5,905 nt of DNA from Clostridia bacterium. GTDB taxonomy: Bacteria > Bacillota > Clostridia > Christensenellales > Borkfalkiaceae. The stretch lies in assembly GCA_900767195.1 (NCBI GenBank), contig CAAFYG010000031.1, positions 1-5,905 on the forward strand, in the 5' to 3' direction. Under the pieces are notes generated by a model. The model saw only the letters and a program-made list of their open reading frames with translations, had not been told where the DNA came from and did not search any database. A program made the translations under genes and the position numbers. Below, piece by piece: positions 4,762 to 5,905 of this stretch (position 1 is the first letter of the stretch; each line of letters begins with the position of its first letter).

Positions 4762-5905
4762 ATGAGAAAAAGAATTATATCGGTATTGGCGTGCGGCATA
4801 TTGGCAATGGGGGCAACGTTTGCGGGGACAGGCGTTTTGAAATCGGAAGCGGAAGAAGAGCATGGCGCAAGCGTGCCTTGTTCGGCGATTCAGCTTTTCG
4901 ATACGCTCACGGAAGAAAAGGTTACGAATGAAACGCTCGGGGTAAGCGGCGTTACGTTTAACGGGTACGGTGATACGTGGAGCGTGAATTTCAACGGCGT
5001 GTTCACGGGCAATACCGAAATCGAATACGCGTTCCCCGCCGCAGTTACGGGGCTTTGGAATAAAGTAGATTTATTCGACTTCGTGGTGAAGCAGACGGAC
5101 GGCACGGAACTTTTCACCGTGCGGAAAGGCATTCCTTGGCTTGACACGCAGGATAAGTGGCAGAATACAATACAACTTTTTATCGGCGATACGGCATATT
5201 CGGCGAAAACAAACAGCGCTACGCCGTATTTTTCTGGTAAGCAGGCTGGTACGTTATACATAGAGAGCGAAACGGAAGGTACAGCAATTTATTATACGAA
5301 CGATGCGGGCGCGAAAACGCTTCTGGGCAAATTCGACGGCGCAAGTACCTACGGCACGGGCGATAACGCCGTAACGCTGCCGAAAATCGAGCTGCCCGAA
5401 GCAGGCTATAAAATCGAATTGAAAGACGCGATGAAAAAAGACGGCGTTACCACGATTAACACCGCGCCCCTGATCACGAAAATCAACGGCGCGGCGCTCG
5501 GCGGCAACGTGCCTTTGTCGGGCGATTTCGGCGTAGATTTTTCGGCGGCGGAAGAAGTGAGAATCGGCGATAAATACTACGTGAATCTGTTCGGCGGCGA
5601 AGAATTGCAGTTTTCTTCGGTGCTTACGGGCGCGGCGCTTGCAAGCGGAGAATCGGGCGCGTTTTATCTTAACGAACAGCGCGGCTCGTTTGTGTACGGC
5701 GGCTCGGAAGATCTTTCTGCCGAGGGCGAACACAACGTTTCTGTAACGTTTGCGGGCAAAACGAAAAATTACGTGGTGAATACGATTTTGTCGTCGCAGA
5801 CGAGCGCAATCGAATTGTTTTCGGGCGACGCGGCGGCGGCAACATTAAACGGCGTGCAGGGTGTTTTATTAAACGGCGAAGAAAAAGGCAGTTGGAAAAA
5901 CGCGT
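4762..5905 (+). CDS. Secreted modular protein, paralog of the 798-residue protein (partial)
   Basis: The frame opens at ATG 4762 and stays open through the window edge (381 full codons). Upstream GGGA (4750-4753) at eight bases is a modest ribosome binding site. A signal peptide is clear: MRKR, hydrophobic core about 5-25, likely cleavage after SEA at 30, before EEE. Module 1 (about 41-243) is the close counterpart of module 1 in the first protein; after the shared ING at 241-243 the two sequences diverge abruptly. Residues 244-345 form a different strand-rich, Ig-like linker (EGEHNVSVTFAGKTKNYVVN). A second module copy seems to begin at 348: SAIELFSGDA and GVQGVLLNG mirror SAIQLF and GVSGVTFNG from the first copy, 307 residues earlier. 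No promoter is evident in the 37 bases before the start, so expression probably depends on the upstream mRNA. The C-terminus is not seen. Confidence 0.88.
   Translation, partial: MRKRIISVLACGILAMGATFAGTGVLKSEAEEEHGASVPCSAIQLFDTLTEEKVTNETLGVSGVTFNGYGDTWSVNFNGVFTGNTEIEYAFPAAVTGLWNKVDLFDFVVKQTDGTELFTVRKGIPWLDTQDKWQNTIQLFIGDTAYSAKTNSATPYFSGKQAGTLYIESETEGTAIYYTNDAGAKTLLGKFDGASTYGTGDNAVTLPKIELPEAGYKIELKDAMKKDGVTTINTAPLITKINGAALGGNVPLSGDFGVDFSAAEEVRIGDKYYVNLFGGEELQFSSVLTGAALASGESGAFYLNEQRGSFVYGGSEDLSAEGEHNVSVTFAGKTKNYVVNTILSSQTSAIELFSGDAAAATLNGVQGVLLNGEEKGSWKNA
4924..5490 (+). repeat. 567-bp direct repeat, copy 2 (module 1 of second protein)
   Basis: Second copy of the repeat at 2297-2863, in the same orientation and without gaps. 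Within the most similar part (5318-5490), nine of the ten base differences are silent and one changes Ala to Asp. Confidence 0.9.

Noticed and set aside
4762..4800. Possible lipoprotein signal (VLAC) at the start of the second paralog
   Set aside because: The hydrophobic stretch before the Cys is too short, Leu at -2 is atypical, and the hydrophobic core continues beyond it; an ordinary signal peptide with cleavage near residue 30 fits better.

Overview
The window looks like accessory DNA from a Gram-positive, low-to-mid GC anaerobe of the Clostridia (Bacillota). This is an inference from the Clostridia-type large serine recombinase tail, the strong Shine-Dalgarno sequences, the style of the secreted proteins (Ig-like, InlB-like and a C-terminal domain I associate with gut Clostridia), and a short peptide of a kind common in these bacteria. 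A finer placement cannot be supported from sequence alone.

Layout. Positions 1-650 are a degraded flank. Leftmost, on the minus strand, is the C-terminal part of a large serine recombinase whose catalytic half is missing. Next, on the plus strand, is a 65-codon remnant of an EamA/DMT-type membrane transporter. In the 150 bases between them (300-451) I see no convincing gene. A hairpin at 671-704 probably terminates transcription from both sides. Positions 811-1860 (minus) encode an AraC-family regulator with unusual N- and C-terminal extensions, driven by a clear sigma-A-type promoter at 1879-1907.

Divergently from the regulator, and sharing a short intergenic region, lies a plus-strand cluster: a 798-residue secreted multidomain protein (2099-4495), a 48-residue peptide gene 16 bases downstream (4512-4658), a strong hairpin (4693-4724), and the start of a second secreted protein (4762 to beyond the window edge). 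The second protein is a paralog of the first. Both carry signal peptides followed by a 189-residue module that aligns without gaps at about 80% identity. The module is duplicated in divergent form inside the first protein, and a second copy appears to start just before the window ends in the paralog.

Working model (inference). The AraC-type regulator senses a small molecule, possibly a sugar, and controls the divergent cluster of secreted modular proteins with a co-transcribed small peptide. The proteins have a beta-rich, adhesin or carbohydrate-binding look, but no enzyme active site and no LPXTG, dockerin or SLH anchor is visible. The most interesting points are the mosaic tandem paralogs, the small peptide between them, and the possibility of recombination between 567-bp direct repeats.
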